A stretch of DNA of 64,000 nucleotides from Helcococcus sueciensis DSM 17243 (GTDB lineage Bacteria; Bacillota; Clostridia; Tissierellales; Peptoniphilaceae), in NCBI RefSeq assembly GCF_000423145.1, contig NZ_AUHK01000006.1:1-64000 (forward strand), in the 5' to 3' direction. The position numbers and the translations under genes were made by a program. Under the pieces are notes generated by a model. It saw only the letters and a program-made list of their open reading frames with translations, had not been told where the DNA came from and did no database searches. Below, piece by piece: positions 17,180-25,811 of the stretch (positions are counted from its first letter, which is position 1; each line of letters starts with the position of its first letter).

Positions 17180-18357
17180 TGGTTTTAATACAAGTAAAGA
17201 AATACTTTAAAGTATTTCTTTTTAATTTATTATTTATATTATTATTCACTTTTTTTATAAATGGAATAATTGACAATAAAATAAATCAAAAACAAAATGA
17301 AATAAAAGAAGAAGTATTATTTGATTTAAGATTAAAACTAAATGATGATGAAAATTTAGCGAAAGAAATAATAACAGCGGATAATACAAGATTAAAAAAC
17401 ATTGCAAAAGAAATAAATGTTTCTAACGAAGATAATAACAAAATTTCTATTGGATTTACATTTATAATAATTTCTTTTGTAATTTTTTTACAATTAATAA
17501 ATTATCTATATTTGAGACAGCAACAGAAGAAATATATTAAATCTGTTGACGTTTTTATTGATTCTATTACTAATAGGAAATTTAATATTAGATTAAAAGA
17601 AAATGATGAAAATATTATTTCTAATTTAAATAATAGATTTAATAAGCTTGGATTATCTGTTAGAAGAAATTATGAAAATCTTGAGAAAGAACAAGAAAAA
17701 ATGCAAAAAGCATTACAAGATATTTCTCATCAGATAAAAACTCCGCTTGCAGCCTTAAATATGTACAATGAAATAATGATTGACTCTGAAAATTTAGAGG
17801 AAGATAATAGAGAGTTTTTAGAATTAAGTCAAAGTCAAATTGAAAGACTTAATTGGCTAATTTCATCATTATTAAAAATAGCTAAATTTGAATCTAAATC
17901 AATACAATTAAACAAAGAAAATTTCCCTATCTCTAAGTTATCCCAAGATTTTGAAGATATATTAAAGGCTAATTTAACGAATAAGAACTTGAGAATTATA
18001 AATACTGGGGATTTAGATGGTGAGGTTAATTTAGATTATAAATGGACTAGTGAAGCTCTTTTAAATATAGTAAAAAATGCTACTGAACATGCTTTTGAAA
18101 ATACAGATATTGAAATTAAATATTCTGTAAATGTGGCAATGACAAAGATAGAAATTATAAATAAAGGAAATCTAATCGATCCTGATGAATTAACAAAAAT
18201 ATTTACAAGATTTTATAAATCAAATAAAAACACAAATTCCCAATCTATAGGAATTGGACTAAATCTAAGTAAAAATATAATAGATAGTCAGGGTGGAACC
18301 ATTTCTGTACAAAATAATGAAGATGGTGTTCAATTCAATATTTTATTTTTACCTTAG
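17179..18357 (+). CDS. Sensor histidine kinase of the envelope module
   Basis: This encodes 392 residues and overlaps the regulator stop codon by one base (TAATG). Transmembrane helices lie at about 10-30 and 90-112, enclosing an extracytoplasmic loop of ~60 residues with no recognisable ligand domain. A HAMP-like segment leads to the dimerisation helix with His184 in ISHQIKTPLAALNMY. The ATPase domain has the N-box (ALLNIVKNATEHA), a G1 region and a final GIGLNLSKNI motif. It is not of the short intramembrane-sensing BceS type, even though an ABC permease lies downstream. It likely phosphorylates the preceding regulator. Confidence 0.92.
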   Translation: MVLIQVKKYFKVFLFNLLFILLFTFFINGIIDNKINQKQNEIKEEVLFDLRLKLNDDENLAKEIITADNTRLKNIAKEINVSNEDNNKISIGFTFIIISFVIFLQLINYLYLRQQQKKYIKSVDVFIDSITNRKFNIRLKENDENIISNLNNRFNKLGLSVRRNYENLEKEQEKMQKALQDISHQIKTPLAALNMYNEIMIDSENLEEDNREFLELSQSQIERLNWLISSLLKIAKFESKSIQLNKENFPISKLSQDFEDILKANLTNKNLRIINTGDLDGEVNLDYKWTSEALLNIVKNATEHAFENTDIEIKYSVNVAMTKIEIINKGNLIDPDELTKIFTRFYKSNKNTNSQSIGIGLNLSKNIIDSQGGTISVQNNEDGVQFNILFLP

Positions 18358-18370
18358 TAATATTACAAAA

Positions 18371-18415
18371 TTGTAAAATAGATGTAATCGAATTGTAATT
18401 CTAGTCTAGTACTAT
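18371..18415 (+). promoter_or_regulatory. Phased triple direct repeat and promoter before the ABC genes
   Basis: TTGTAA (18371-18376), ATGTAA (18382-18387) and TTGTAA (18393-18398) recur every 11 bases, about one helical turn. TACTAT at 18410-18415 can serve as -10, with the last repeat over the -35 position. OmpR/PhoB-family activators typically bind 11-bp-spaced direct repeats placed this way, so the neighbouring response regulator is the obvious candidate. The first repeat also forms a TTACAAAATTGTAA palindrome with the sequence before it. Confidence 0.6.
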
Positions 18416-18433
18416 GTATTTAGGGGGAAGAAA

Positions 18434-19099
18434 ATGAATATAATAAGAACGGAAAATCTAAATAAAATATATGAAGGCACTAATCCAGTCTATGCTGTGA
18501 ATAATGTTAATCTTGAAATAGAAGAAGGAGAATTTGTCGCTATAGTTGGAGCTAGTGGTGGTGGAAAATCTACTTTATTACATATGTTGGGAGGACTAGA
18601 TATTCCTACTAGTGGTAAAGTTCTAATAAATGGAAAAGATATTTATAAAATGTCTGATGAAGAAAGATCTATTTTTAGGAGAAGAAGTATTGGATTTATA
18701 TTTCAATTTTTTAATTTACTCCCTATTCTAACTGCTAAAGAAAATATTGAGCTAGCAGCATCTTTAGATGGTGCTGAAGTCGATAGTAAAATGGTTGAAG
18801 AACTTGTGAAAGTTTTAGGATTAAAAGAAAGATTAAATCATTTTCCAAATCAATTGTCCGGTGGAGAGCAACAGAGAGTTTCAATAGGTAGAGCTTTAGC
18901 ATACAAACCTGAAATTATACTTGCTGATGAACCAACTGGAAATTTAGATAAGAAAAATTCAGAAATTATAATAGATTTATTAAAATTATTTGCAAAAAAA
19001 TATGGTATTACAGTTGTAATGATTACTCATGATTTGAATATTGCAAGTGCTGCAGATAGGATTATAAAAATTGAAGATGGAAAGATAGTGAGTGATTAA
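18434..19099 (+). CDS. ABC transporter ATPase (MacB/LolD-like)
   Basis: This encodes 221 residues. AGGGGGAAG precedes the ATG. Walker A is GASGGGKST (39-47), the Q-loop is IFQFFNLLP, the signature is LSGGEQQRVSIGRAL and Walker B is IILADEPTGNLD. This set is typical of ATPases that drive FtsX-fold permeases (MacB, LolD, BceA, VraF). The permease gene starts directly after it. Such pumps work on the envelope side, for example in antimicrobial-peptide resistance or lipoprotein/peptide release. The substrate is unknown. Confidence 0.93.
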   Translation: MNIIRTENLNKIYEGTNPVYAVNNVNLEIEEGEFVAIVGASGGGKSTLLHMLGGLDIPTSGKVLINGKDIYKMSDEERSIFRRRSIGFIFQFFNLLPILTAKENIELAASLDGAEVDSKMVEELVKVLGLKERLNHFPNQLSGGEQQRVSIGRALAYKPEIILADEPTGNLDKKNSEIIIDLLKLFAKKYGITVVMITHDLNIASAADRIIKIEDGKIVSD

Positions 19100-19100
19100 T

Positions 19101-21860
19101 ATGAATATAATTTCTAAAATTACATTTAGATATTTAAAACAAAATAAAGTAAGGACGATACTGACTATTATAGGAATCGCTATATCAATAGTAACCGTTT
19201 CAAGCTTGTGTTCAATTGTTTTATCATTTATAGATAATTTAAAGGAAGATTATATAAGTGGAGAAGGAGCATATGATTTTAGGATAACTAATTCTGACTC
19301 TAAAATTGATGCGAAAATAAATAATATTAAAAATGTTAAAGCTTCTTATAAATTAAAAAAAGAAAGTATTGCAAGAATTGAGCATAGAGATGAAAAGTTA
19401 GATCTAAATTATTTTATGGGATTGAATATCTTAGAAGCGAGTGACGCTTTTTATGATGAATTTACTTCAAAAAAATTTCTAATAGAAGGAAGGATGCCTA
19501 AGGATAATACAGAAATTCTTATTCCATATGATATGAAATATATGGATGATGGATTTAACAAATTAGGAAATAAGATTTCAGTAGGAATTACTAAAGCACT
19601 TGAAGGAGAATATAGTTTCTCTAATCCTTTTTCTATTAATTATTTAAGAGAATTAAATGGGGAAAAATTATTAACTGAATCAGATTACAGTCAAAAAATT
19701 AGATATATCTACGAAATAAGAGACAACGATTATATAGAGGGCGAGAAAAATAATTCTATTATTAAAGAATTTGAAGAAAATATAAGAAGTTTTTATGTTT
19801 CACAAGATGATCTTGAATCTTTAGTAAATAAATTTGATGAAACTAGGACTTACACTATAGTCGGATATCATTATGGAGATAGTGAAGATAATACAAGAAA
19901 TGAAGAGTTCATACCTAGTAAAAATAGTGTTTCGTGGGAAAAGAGAGAAGAGTATGTAAAAAACACAAATAATTTAATATTTAGTGGTGATTTTTATACG
20001 GTAAACAATAATATTTCAGATAATTATAATCTTTATGGTGTTTTTTCTAAATATGACAATATAAAATCGGATGAATATAAAATTACAAAAATACTCCAAG
20101 AAGTAGAAAAAGAAAATGAATTTTGGATTAATACAAACTTAATAAACTTTAAAAATATTTTTAAATCTGATATTGGACTATTTTTGCTTTCATTTAGTGG
20201 AGTTTTAGGATTAGTAATTCTTATATCAATAGTAATATTTGTATACAATATATTTACTACAACTTATGTTGAACGCTTAAAAGATTTAGGATTACTAAAA
20301 GTAGCGGGACTTACAAATAAGCAATTATTGAAAATGATATTATTAGATTCCTTTATTTACTTTATAATATCAGTACCTTTAGGATATTTATTTGGAATGA
20401 TTTCTATGAAATTAGTCTTTAATTATGTAAATAAGGCTTTGATTGAATTTTCTGTAATAAGTCCATATACATTGACGATATCTGTGGGGTATGTAATTCC
20501 TCTGATTTCTGCTATATTTGGATTTTTAATCATATTTGCTTCGAATATAATGTCTGCGATATTCGTGTTTAAGAAAACTCCAATTGAGGCATTTAAAGCA
20601 AATAATTATATTACAAATAATTATAAACCTAAAAAACGAAGATTACTAAGAAAAATTTTAGGATATGATGGTTTTATAGCATCTAGAAATATAGATAGAA
20701 ATAGAAAACGATTTGTAATGACTATACTTAGTATTACAATGAGTATCACGATGTTTACAGTTGTTTCAAATATTTCAATATATGTTGAGAATGACTATTA
20801 TGATTTGTCTAAAAAGAAAGAAGATGTTTATGGTAGTGTGGTAACTCTTGACAAATATTTCAATAAATTAAAATCAGATTTAAATGGTTTAGATGGAATA
20901 AATATATTATCAACTCAAAAAATAAATATGTTGAATTTAGTTCAAAAAAGTGATTTAACAAAAGATATAATTGAAAGTGGATATATTCTTCCGGAAATTC
21001 AAGTTGCTATAATGAAAAATTTAGAGTTTGAAGAAATGTTTGGGTCAAAATACAATATATATTTCACTTCAGATAATGACAATCATAAAATAGGTGAAAA
21101 ATATGAAATAAGTTTATTGCCACTTTATGGTAAAGTTGATGGATATGAAAGTGATTTTTTTTCAAAAGTTAAAGAAGATAATGAAATTAAATTAGATGTA
21201 ATTAAAAAAGAGTTTACGGAGCTTGAAAGTTTTGGAGTATATGGATATTCAAATGTCTTATTTATGAATGAAGATAATTATAAAAAATTACTTGAAAATC
21301 CTGAAATTAAGGAATTAGAGTCAAAATCTAGATTGCTAATTGAAAGAACTGATTATGACTATAAGATAGGTTATGAATTAAATTCTATACTAAAAAAATA
21401 TCCTACAACAGGGATTGAACTTAAAATAGCACCCATATTTAAGATATTAAAATTATTCATATATGGTTTTATCATTTTAATAATGTCAATTGCTGCAACT
21501 AATATTATGAATGTAAGTTATACAAATATGTATACAAGAAGACATGAACTAGCTTTAATTAAGACTGTAGGAATAGAAAATAAGAGATTAAAGAGAATAG
21601 TCATGTATGAGAATATGCTTTCAGTAGTGATTTCGGTAATACTTTCATTTATTTTATCTGTAGCTATTACCTATCTTCTATATACTCTAACACTAGGAGA
21701 TGTGGGTGACTTAATATATTCAGAATACGTTAAAATATATGTAATTCCATTGAAAGCATGGGCTTTAGCTTCCATAGTTTCTATTGCTTTAATTTACTTT
21801 TTTGCATCAATCTCATATAATAAAATGATGAAAGACGATATTACAAATTTATTAAAATAG
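19101..21860 (+). CDS. FtsX-type ABC transporter permease
   Basis: This encodes 919 residues from the ATG just after the ATPase stop; an in-frame GTG nine bases earlier is a less likely start. The protein has one N-terminal membrane helix (about 18-40) and a large extracytoplasmic domain. A block of three helices follows (about 360-500), then a further helix near 550, a second large outside domain and three C-terminal helices (about 790-910). FtsX/MacB-type segments occur twice ('TYVERLKDLGLLKVAGLTNK' and 'TRRHELALIKTVGIENKRL'), so one polypeptide carries two FtsX units. It is membrane-bound and functions with the preceding ATPase. Substrate not deducible. Confidence 0.88.
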   Translation: MNIISKITFRYLKQNKVRTILTIIGIAISIVTVSSLCSIVLSFIDNLKEDYISGEGAYDFRITNSDSKIDAKINNIKNVKASYKLKKESIARIEHRDEKLDLNYFMGLNILEASDAFYDEFTSKKFLIEGRMPKDNTEILIPYDMKYMDDGFNKLGNKISVGITKALEGEYSFSNPFSINYLRELNGEKLLTESDYSQKIRYIYEIRDNDYIEGEKNNSIIKEFEENIRSFYVSQDDLESLVNKFDETRTYTIVGYHYGDSEDNTRNEEFIPSKNSVSWEKREEYVKNTNNLIFSGDFYTVNNNISDNYNLYGVFSKYDNIKSDEYKITKILQEVEKENEFWINTNLINFKNIFKSDIGLFLLSFSGVLGLVILISIVIFVYNIFTTTYVERLKDLGLLKVAGLTNKQLLKMILLDSFIYFIISVPLGYLFGMISMKLVFNYVNKALIEFSVISPYTLTISVGYVIPLISAIFGFLIIFASNIMSAIFVFKKTPIEAFKANNYITNNYKPKKRRLLRKILGYDGFIASRNIDRNRKRFVMTILSITMSITMFTVVSNISIYVENDYYDLSKKKEDVYGSVVTLDKYFNKLKSDLNGLDGINILSTQKINMLNLVQKSDLTKDIIESGYILPEIQVAIMKNLEFEEMFGSKYNIYFTSDNDNHKIGEKYEISLLPLYGKVDGYESDFFSKVKEDNEIKLDVIKKEFTELESFGVYGYSNVLFMNEDNYKKLLENPEIKELESKSRLLIERTDYDYKIGYELNSILKKYPTTGIELKIAPIFKILKLFIYGFIILIMSIAATNIMNVSYTNMYTRRHELALIKTVGIENKRLKRIVMYENMLSVVISVILSFILSVAITYLLYTLTLGDVGDLIYSEYVKIYVIPLKAWALASIVSIALIYFFASISYNKMMKDDITNLLK

Positions 21861-21878
21861 GTCTTTCTTGGAGATGAT

Positions 21879-23072
21879 ATGAAAGATAATAGAGAAAGAA
21901 GAGTTTTAGATACAGGCGATAGATATAATAATTCAAGGTATCCAAATTCAAATAATGAATCATTCAATTCATATGGTAGACAAAAAAGATATAATAAATT
22001 AAAAATTATATTTTTAATAAGTTTTATATTTAGTGTAATTTTCCTAGGATTTTTATATATTAAGTCTTTGCTTATATTTAGACATAGAATAATATTAACA
22101 GCAATAGTTATAGTTTTTTATATTCTTGTTTTATTGATTATAAATGCTAAACGAAAAACTTTACTAAAAACTTTGTCAATATTGATTATGATATTTTTAG
22201 GGGTTGTAGAATTGGCATTTGTCTATCTATATGGAATTGTAGAAGTAGAAATGGAAAATGCAAATCGAGATAATGTTACGGTGCCTAGTGAATTTAAAAA
22301 GAAAGATTCTTTCAATGTATATATGTCTGGTCTAGATGTAGATGGAGATATTTCAACTATATCAAGATCCGATGTAAATATAGTTGCAAGTATGAATCTA
22401 AAAAGTGGTGAAGCGATATTAACCTCAGTTCCTAGAGATAGTTATTTACCAATAGCAGGAGAAGGAAATAATCAACTTGATAAACTAACTCATGCTGGGA
22501 ATTATGGTGTGAAGTCTTCTATGGATACAATTGCAAATGCTCTTTCAATTGAATTACCTTATTATGCAAAAGTTAATTTTACCTCATTTGTAAAAATTGT
22601 AGATATATTAGGTGGAATTGAAGTTGAGAATACTCAAGAATTTACTTCAAATGTTTCTGGAAAATTCTATGAAAAAGGAAAAGTTTATTTAGATGGAGCT
22701 GGAGCTCTAGATTTTGTAAGAGAAAGATATGGTTTAGAAGACGGGGATCTAGATAGAGGTAGAAATCAAGAAAAAGTATTAAAAGCGATATTTAGCAAAA
22801 TGGCTAGACCTTCAAGTTTATTAAATATAAAAGAAATTACAAGAGCGGTTTCAGAATCGATAAGTACAAATATTCCTACAAACAAGCTATTTAATATAGC
22901 AAGTTCATATGTATTTAATTTAGGTTTTGATATTGAAAATGAAGAACTTGACGGCTATTACGATTATCTTCCATCACATGCAATGCCAGGATACAATCTT
23001 TCTATGTTTATAATATATGATGAAAGTATTGAAGAAGTAAGAGATAAAATAGAAAATTTATTAGAAAAATAA
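21879..23072 (+). CDS. LytR-CpsA-Psr (LCP) family wall-polymer transferase
   Basis: This encodes 397 residues. A cytoplasmic N-terminus of about 45 Asn/Arg-rich residues is followed by three membrane helices and an extracellular LCP domain. That domain has SVPRDSY (Arg186, Asp187), KLTHAGNYG, ILGGIEVEN, ALDFVRERY and DLDRGRNQEKV, where the Asp and Arg residues bind pyrophosphate and metal. LCP enzymes attach teichoic acids or capsule to peptidoglycan from undecaprenyl-pyrophosphate carriers. The gene follows the permease by 18 bases, so it likely belongs to the same operon and regulon. A terminator closes the unit. Confidence 0.93.
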   Translation: MKDNRERRVLDTGDRYNNSRYPNSNNESFNSYGRQKRYNKLKIIFLISFIFSVIFLGFLYIKSLLIFRHRIILTAIVIVFYILVLLIINAKRKTLLKTLSILIMIFLGVVELAFVYLYGIVEVEMENANRDNVTVPSEFKKKDSFNVYMSGLDVDGDISTISRSDVNIVASMNLKSGEAILTSVPRDSYLPIAGEGNNQLDKLTHAGNYGVKSSMDTIANALSIELPYYAKVNFTSFVKIVDILGGIEVENTQEFTSNVSGKFYEKGKVYLDGAGALDFVRERYGLEDGDLDRGRNQEKVLKAIFSKMARPSSLLNIKEITRAVSESISTNIPTNKLFNIASSYVFNLGFDIENEELDGYYDYLPSHAMPGYNLSMFIIYDESIEEVRDKIENLLEK

Positions 23073-23078
23073 ATATAA

Positions 23079-23114
23079 AATGCCTTTTGTTTATTATGCA
23101 AAAGGTATTTTTTT
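23079..23114 (+). terminator. Terminator of the envelope module operon
   Basis: AATGCCTTTTG pairs with CAAAAGGTATT (one G-U), loop of nine bases, then a T-run. Confidence 0.9.
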
Positions 23115-23275
23115 ATGAATAAATAGTAAAAAAATGCTGTAATTTACAATAATAATAAATAAAAGGAAGATAAAGTTTTAAGAATATTTTTAAAATTCAC
23201 ATTTTCAACATATTTTTCATAATTAATATATATATGGAAAGTATTATATAAACATCAGATAGACAGGAGGACATT

Positions 23276-24820
23276 ATGACAGACAGAAATAATGATGAAT
23301 TCACTCAATGGTTAAATGATTTAGAATCAGGAAATAGTGAATTAAAAAATAATAATACAGAAAATAATAATACAGAAAATAATAATATAGAAAATAATAA
23401 TTACATTAATAAAAATAACGATGATATGAATCAAAATAATATAGATAAAAATCAAAATTATGAAACTCAAAATAATGAAAATCATAATTATCAAACTCCA
23501 ATATTTAATACATCAAGAGTTAATGATAGAAATGAAGATTATGTAAATGATAATTTCGAAACTAATAATAATTTTGAATCCAATGATAATTTCGAAACTA
23601 ATAACAATTTTGAATCCAATAATAATTTTGAAAACTATAGTAATGATAGTTACGAAGGACAAAGAAAAGTTTATGTAGATAAAGATTATGTAGATGAACA
23701 AATTAAAAAAAGTAAACCAAGATTTAGATTTTTGAAATCTATGGCAATGATTTTAGTAGGAGCTATTATCGGATCTTTTGTTGGGCCATATGCAAATGGA
23801 TTAATAAATGGTACCGAATATACATCTTCAAATCTTAATAGTAATCAAGCTATCAATATAAATGCTACAGATGAAAATAATATTGAAAATGCTGTTGCAA
23901 AAAAATCTATCAAATCAGTAGTTGGTATTCAATCAACAGTACAAGGAGAAAGTAATCCATTTTTAAATACCAGAGATAAAGTAGGTATTGGATCTGGTGT
24001 AATAGTTAGTCAAGATGGATATATACTCACAAATGCTCATGTTGTTCAAGGTCAAGGAAGCCACCTACAAGTAATATTTTCAGATGGTGCGACTGCAGAC
24101 GCTAAGCTTGTATACTATGATGAGTCGTTAGATTTAGCTGTAATAAAAGTTGAAAAGACAGGACTACCAGCTATTCAATTTGCTGATAGTGATAAAGTAG
24201 AAATAGGAGATAAGGCTATAGCCATTGGTAATCCAACTGGATTTAATCTTCAATCAACATTGACATCAGGTTATATTTCAGGACTTAATAGAACGATAAA
24301 AATGGAATCAGGTCAGGATATGACAGGATTGATTCAAACTGATGCATCGATTAACAGAGGTAATAGTGGTGGAGCGTTACTAAATAAAAATGGAGATTTA
24401 ATAGGAATAAATACAGCTAAGGCAGGAAATACTGATGGTATAGGGTTTGCAATACCTTCAAATACAGCGAAAGAAATAGTTAATCAAATTATTGAAAAAG
24501 GAAGTTATACACCTATAGTTCTAGGTATTAGAGGAACAGATTTAAGTATCTATAAACAAATGTATCAAAATCCAAATTTAGATATTGATAATGGTGTTAT
24601 CGTATCAGATGTTGTAAAGAATTCATCAGCTGATAAAGCTGGAATTAAGCCAGGAGATATAATCACAAAAATAGAAGATAGACCGATTAGTTCAATGAAT
24701 GAGTTGAAACAAGTACTTATAACTCACAATATTGGTGATGAAGCTAAGATAACTGTTTATAGAGATGGTCAAGAAAAAGAGATAAATATTAAATTTGAAG
24801 GAGAACAACCAAATATTTAA
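23276..24820 (+). CDS. htrA: HtrA/DegP-like membrane-anchored serine protease
   Basis: This encodes 514 residues, with AGGAGG before the ATG. Residues 20-125 are an unusually long Asn-rich cytoplasmic tract with tandem repeats. One transmembrane helix lies at about 155-175. The trypsin-like domain has the triad His255 (NAHVVQG), Asp286 (LDLAVIKV) and Ser364 (GNSGGALL). A C-terminal PDZ domain follows (GVIVSDVVKNSSADKAG, then IKPGDIITKIEDR). It acts outside the membrane in degradation or surveillance of misfolded exported proteins. It sits next to hpf and secA, fitting a secretion/stress role. No regulator site recognised. Confidence 0.93.
   Translation: MTDRNNDEFTQWLNDLESGNSELKNNNTENNNTENNNIENNNYINKNNDDMNQNNIDKNQNYETQNNENHNYQTPIFNTSRVNDRNEDYVNDNFETNNNFESNDNFETNNNFESNNNFENYSNDSYEGQRKVYVDKDYVDEQIKKSKPRFRFLKSMAMILVGAIIGSFVGPYANGLINGTEYTSSNLNSNQAININATDENNIENAVAKKSIKSVVGIQSTVQGESNPFLNTRDKVGIGSGVIVSQDGYILTNAHVVQGQGSHLQVIFSDGATADAKLVYYDESLDLAVIKVEKTGLPAIQFADSDKVEIGDKAIAIGNPTGFNLQSTLTSGYISGLNRTIKMESGQDMTGLIQTDASINRGNSGGALLNKNGDLIGINTAKAGNTDGIGFAIPSNTAKEIVNQIIEKGSYTPIVLGIRGTDLSIYKQMYQNPNLDIDNGVIVSDVVKNSSADKAGIKPGDIITKIEDRPISSMNELKQVLITHNIGDEAKITVYRDGQEKEINIKFEGEQPNI
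23348..23392 (+). repeat. 15-bp tandem repeat in htrA (NNTEN unit)
   Basis: Three copies of AATAATACAGAAAAT (third copy with one change) encode NNTEN-type repeats in the cytoplasmic N-terminus of HtrA. Confidence 0.8.
23552..23623 (+). repeat. 36-bp tandem repeat in htrA (NFETNNNFESN unit)
   Basis: Two nearly identical 36-bp units (23552-23587, 23588-23623) encode repeats of NFETNN-NFESN-type sequence. A partial third unit follows. The unit is in frame, so copy changes would alter only the length of the disordered region. Confidence 0.8.
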
Positions 24821-24846
24821 TTTAGTGAATTAAAATTCAAGAGTTT

Positions 24847-24945
24847 AGTTATCAACAATATTCCTCCGAAATATAGAATGTAAAAATCATGATCTATCCA
24901 CATTATCAAAATTAACCGTGGATAATGTGGATAATGTTGATAACT
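24847..24945. promoter_or_regulatory. Cluster of DnaA boxes in a two-tier inverted repeat
   Basis: Six 9-mers match TTATCCACA with at most two changes. On the plus strand they are TTATCAACA (24849), CTATCCACA (24894) and TTATCAAAA (24903). On the minus strand three abut exactly, at 24917-24925 (one change), 24926-24934 (perfect) and 24935-24943 (one change). The array is also a nested palindrome: 24895-24907 pairs with 24921-24933 (13 bp) and 24847-24857 pairs with 24935-24945 (11 bp). It lies in the htrA 3' gap before the htrA terminator. Binding by DnaA is inferred. Because the genes on both sides run the same way, I favour a DnaA-titration or regulatory site over the origin. Confidence 0.65.
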
Positions 24946-24960
24946 TTAGTTAATAAATAT

Positions 24961-25009
24961 AAAAAAATAATACAAATTTAGAAAAAATTTAATTTGTGTT
25001 ATTTTTTTT
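24961..25009 (+). terminator. Terminator between htrA and hpf
   Basis: AATAATACAAATT pairs with AATTTGTGTTATT (one G-U), flanked by an A-run and a T-run, so it may act on both strands. Confidence 0.85.
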
Positions 25010-25065
25010 GTTAAAAAACTGTAAAATGGGTAATAAATAATTAACAGATAATTGGGAGGTATGAT

Positions 25066-25599
25066 ATGAGAATTGAATATGTTGGAAAAAATATAACATT
25101 AAGAGATAATTTCAAAGAAGAAGTTGAAAAGAAATTATCAAGACTGGATCGATACTTCGACGAAGATGTTGAAGCGAGAGCAACTTTCTCATCATATGGA
25201 AATTTTAAAACAGTAGAAGTAACTATTTGGCTTAAGAAAGGAACTATATTAAGAGCAGAAGAAACTACAGATGATATGTTATCTTCAGTTGATAGGGTTA
25301 TAGATTCACTTGATAGACAAATAAGAAAATATAAGACAAAATTGCAAACTAGAAAAAATGGGGAATCAATAAGATTTGAAGAAGTTCCTCAAGATGAAAC
25401 TACCATCGAAGAAGGCACTAAAGAAAAAGTAGTTAAATATAAAAAAATTGGTTTGAAACCAATGTTTATAGAAGATGCAATTATGCAGATGAATCTATTA
25501 AACCATGATTTCTTTGTATATGAAGATGCTGAAACTTCTAAAATATCAGTTGTATACAAGAGAAAAGATGGAGATTTTGGTGTAATAGAACAAGAATAA
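25066..25599 (+). CDS. hpf: Ribosome hibernation promoting factor, long form
   Basis: This encodes 177 residues. GGGAGG precedes the ATG. Residues 1-100 form the ribosome-binding S30AE domain (MRIEYVGKNITLRDNFKEEV... LDRQIRKYKTKL). Residues 120-177 are the C-terminal dimerisation domain (KKIGLKPMFIEDAIMQMNLL... FFVYEDAE), so this is the long HPF that makes 100S ribosome dimers. It is expressed when growth slows. Its position directly before secA is common in Bacillota. It has its own terminator. Confidence 0.95.
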   Translation: MRIEYVGKNITLRDNFKEEVEKKLSRLDRYFDEDVEARATFSSYGNFKTVEVTIWLKKGTILRAEETTDDMLSSVDRVIDSLDRQIRKYKTKLQTRKNGESIRFEEVPQDETTIEEGTKEKVVKYKKIGLKPMFIEDAIMQMNLLNHDFFVYEDAETSKISVVYKRKDGDFGVIEQE

Positions 25600-25631
25600 A
25601 ATTAATTAATGTTAAATAAATAGATTGAGAA

Positions 25632-25676
25632 AGGCATCAAAAATTGAGGATTAAATCAATTTTTTGATGCCTCTTT
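25632..25676 (+). terminator. Terminator after hpf
   Basis: A 16-bp stem (AGGCATCAAAAATTGA with TCAATTTTTTGATGCCT, one bulged T) is followed by a short T-rich tail. Confidence 0.75.
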
Positions 25677-25811
25677 ATAATTAAAAATAATATATTTAAA
25701 TCTATGAATATATGAACTAAAATTAAATGTGTCAAAATGTTTAATTATAGATATATATGTGGTAAAATGGTGATGTATGCAAAGAAATCGAAAAGATAGG
25801 AGTTAAGAGAT

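Noticed and set aside
23340-23640. CRISPR-like array in htrA
   Set aside because: Repeats are direct, contiguous, in frame and encode Asn/Glu-rich protein; there are no unique spacers.
24821-25065. Chromosomal replication origin at the DnaA-box cluster
   Set aside because: An AT-rich region follows the boxes, but dnaA, dnaN and rpmH are absent and gene direction does not switch here, as it should at a bidirectional origin. Kept as a DnaA-box cluster only.
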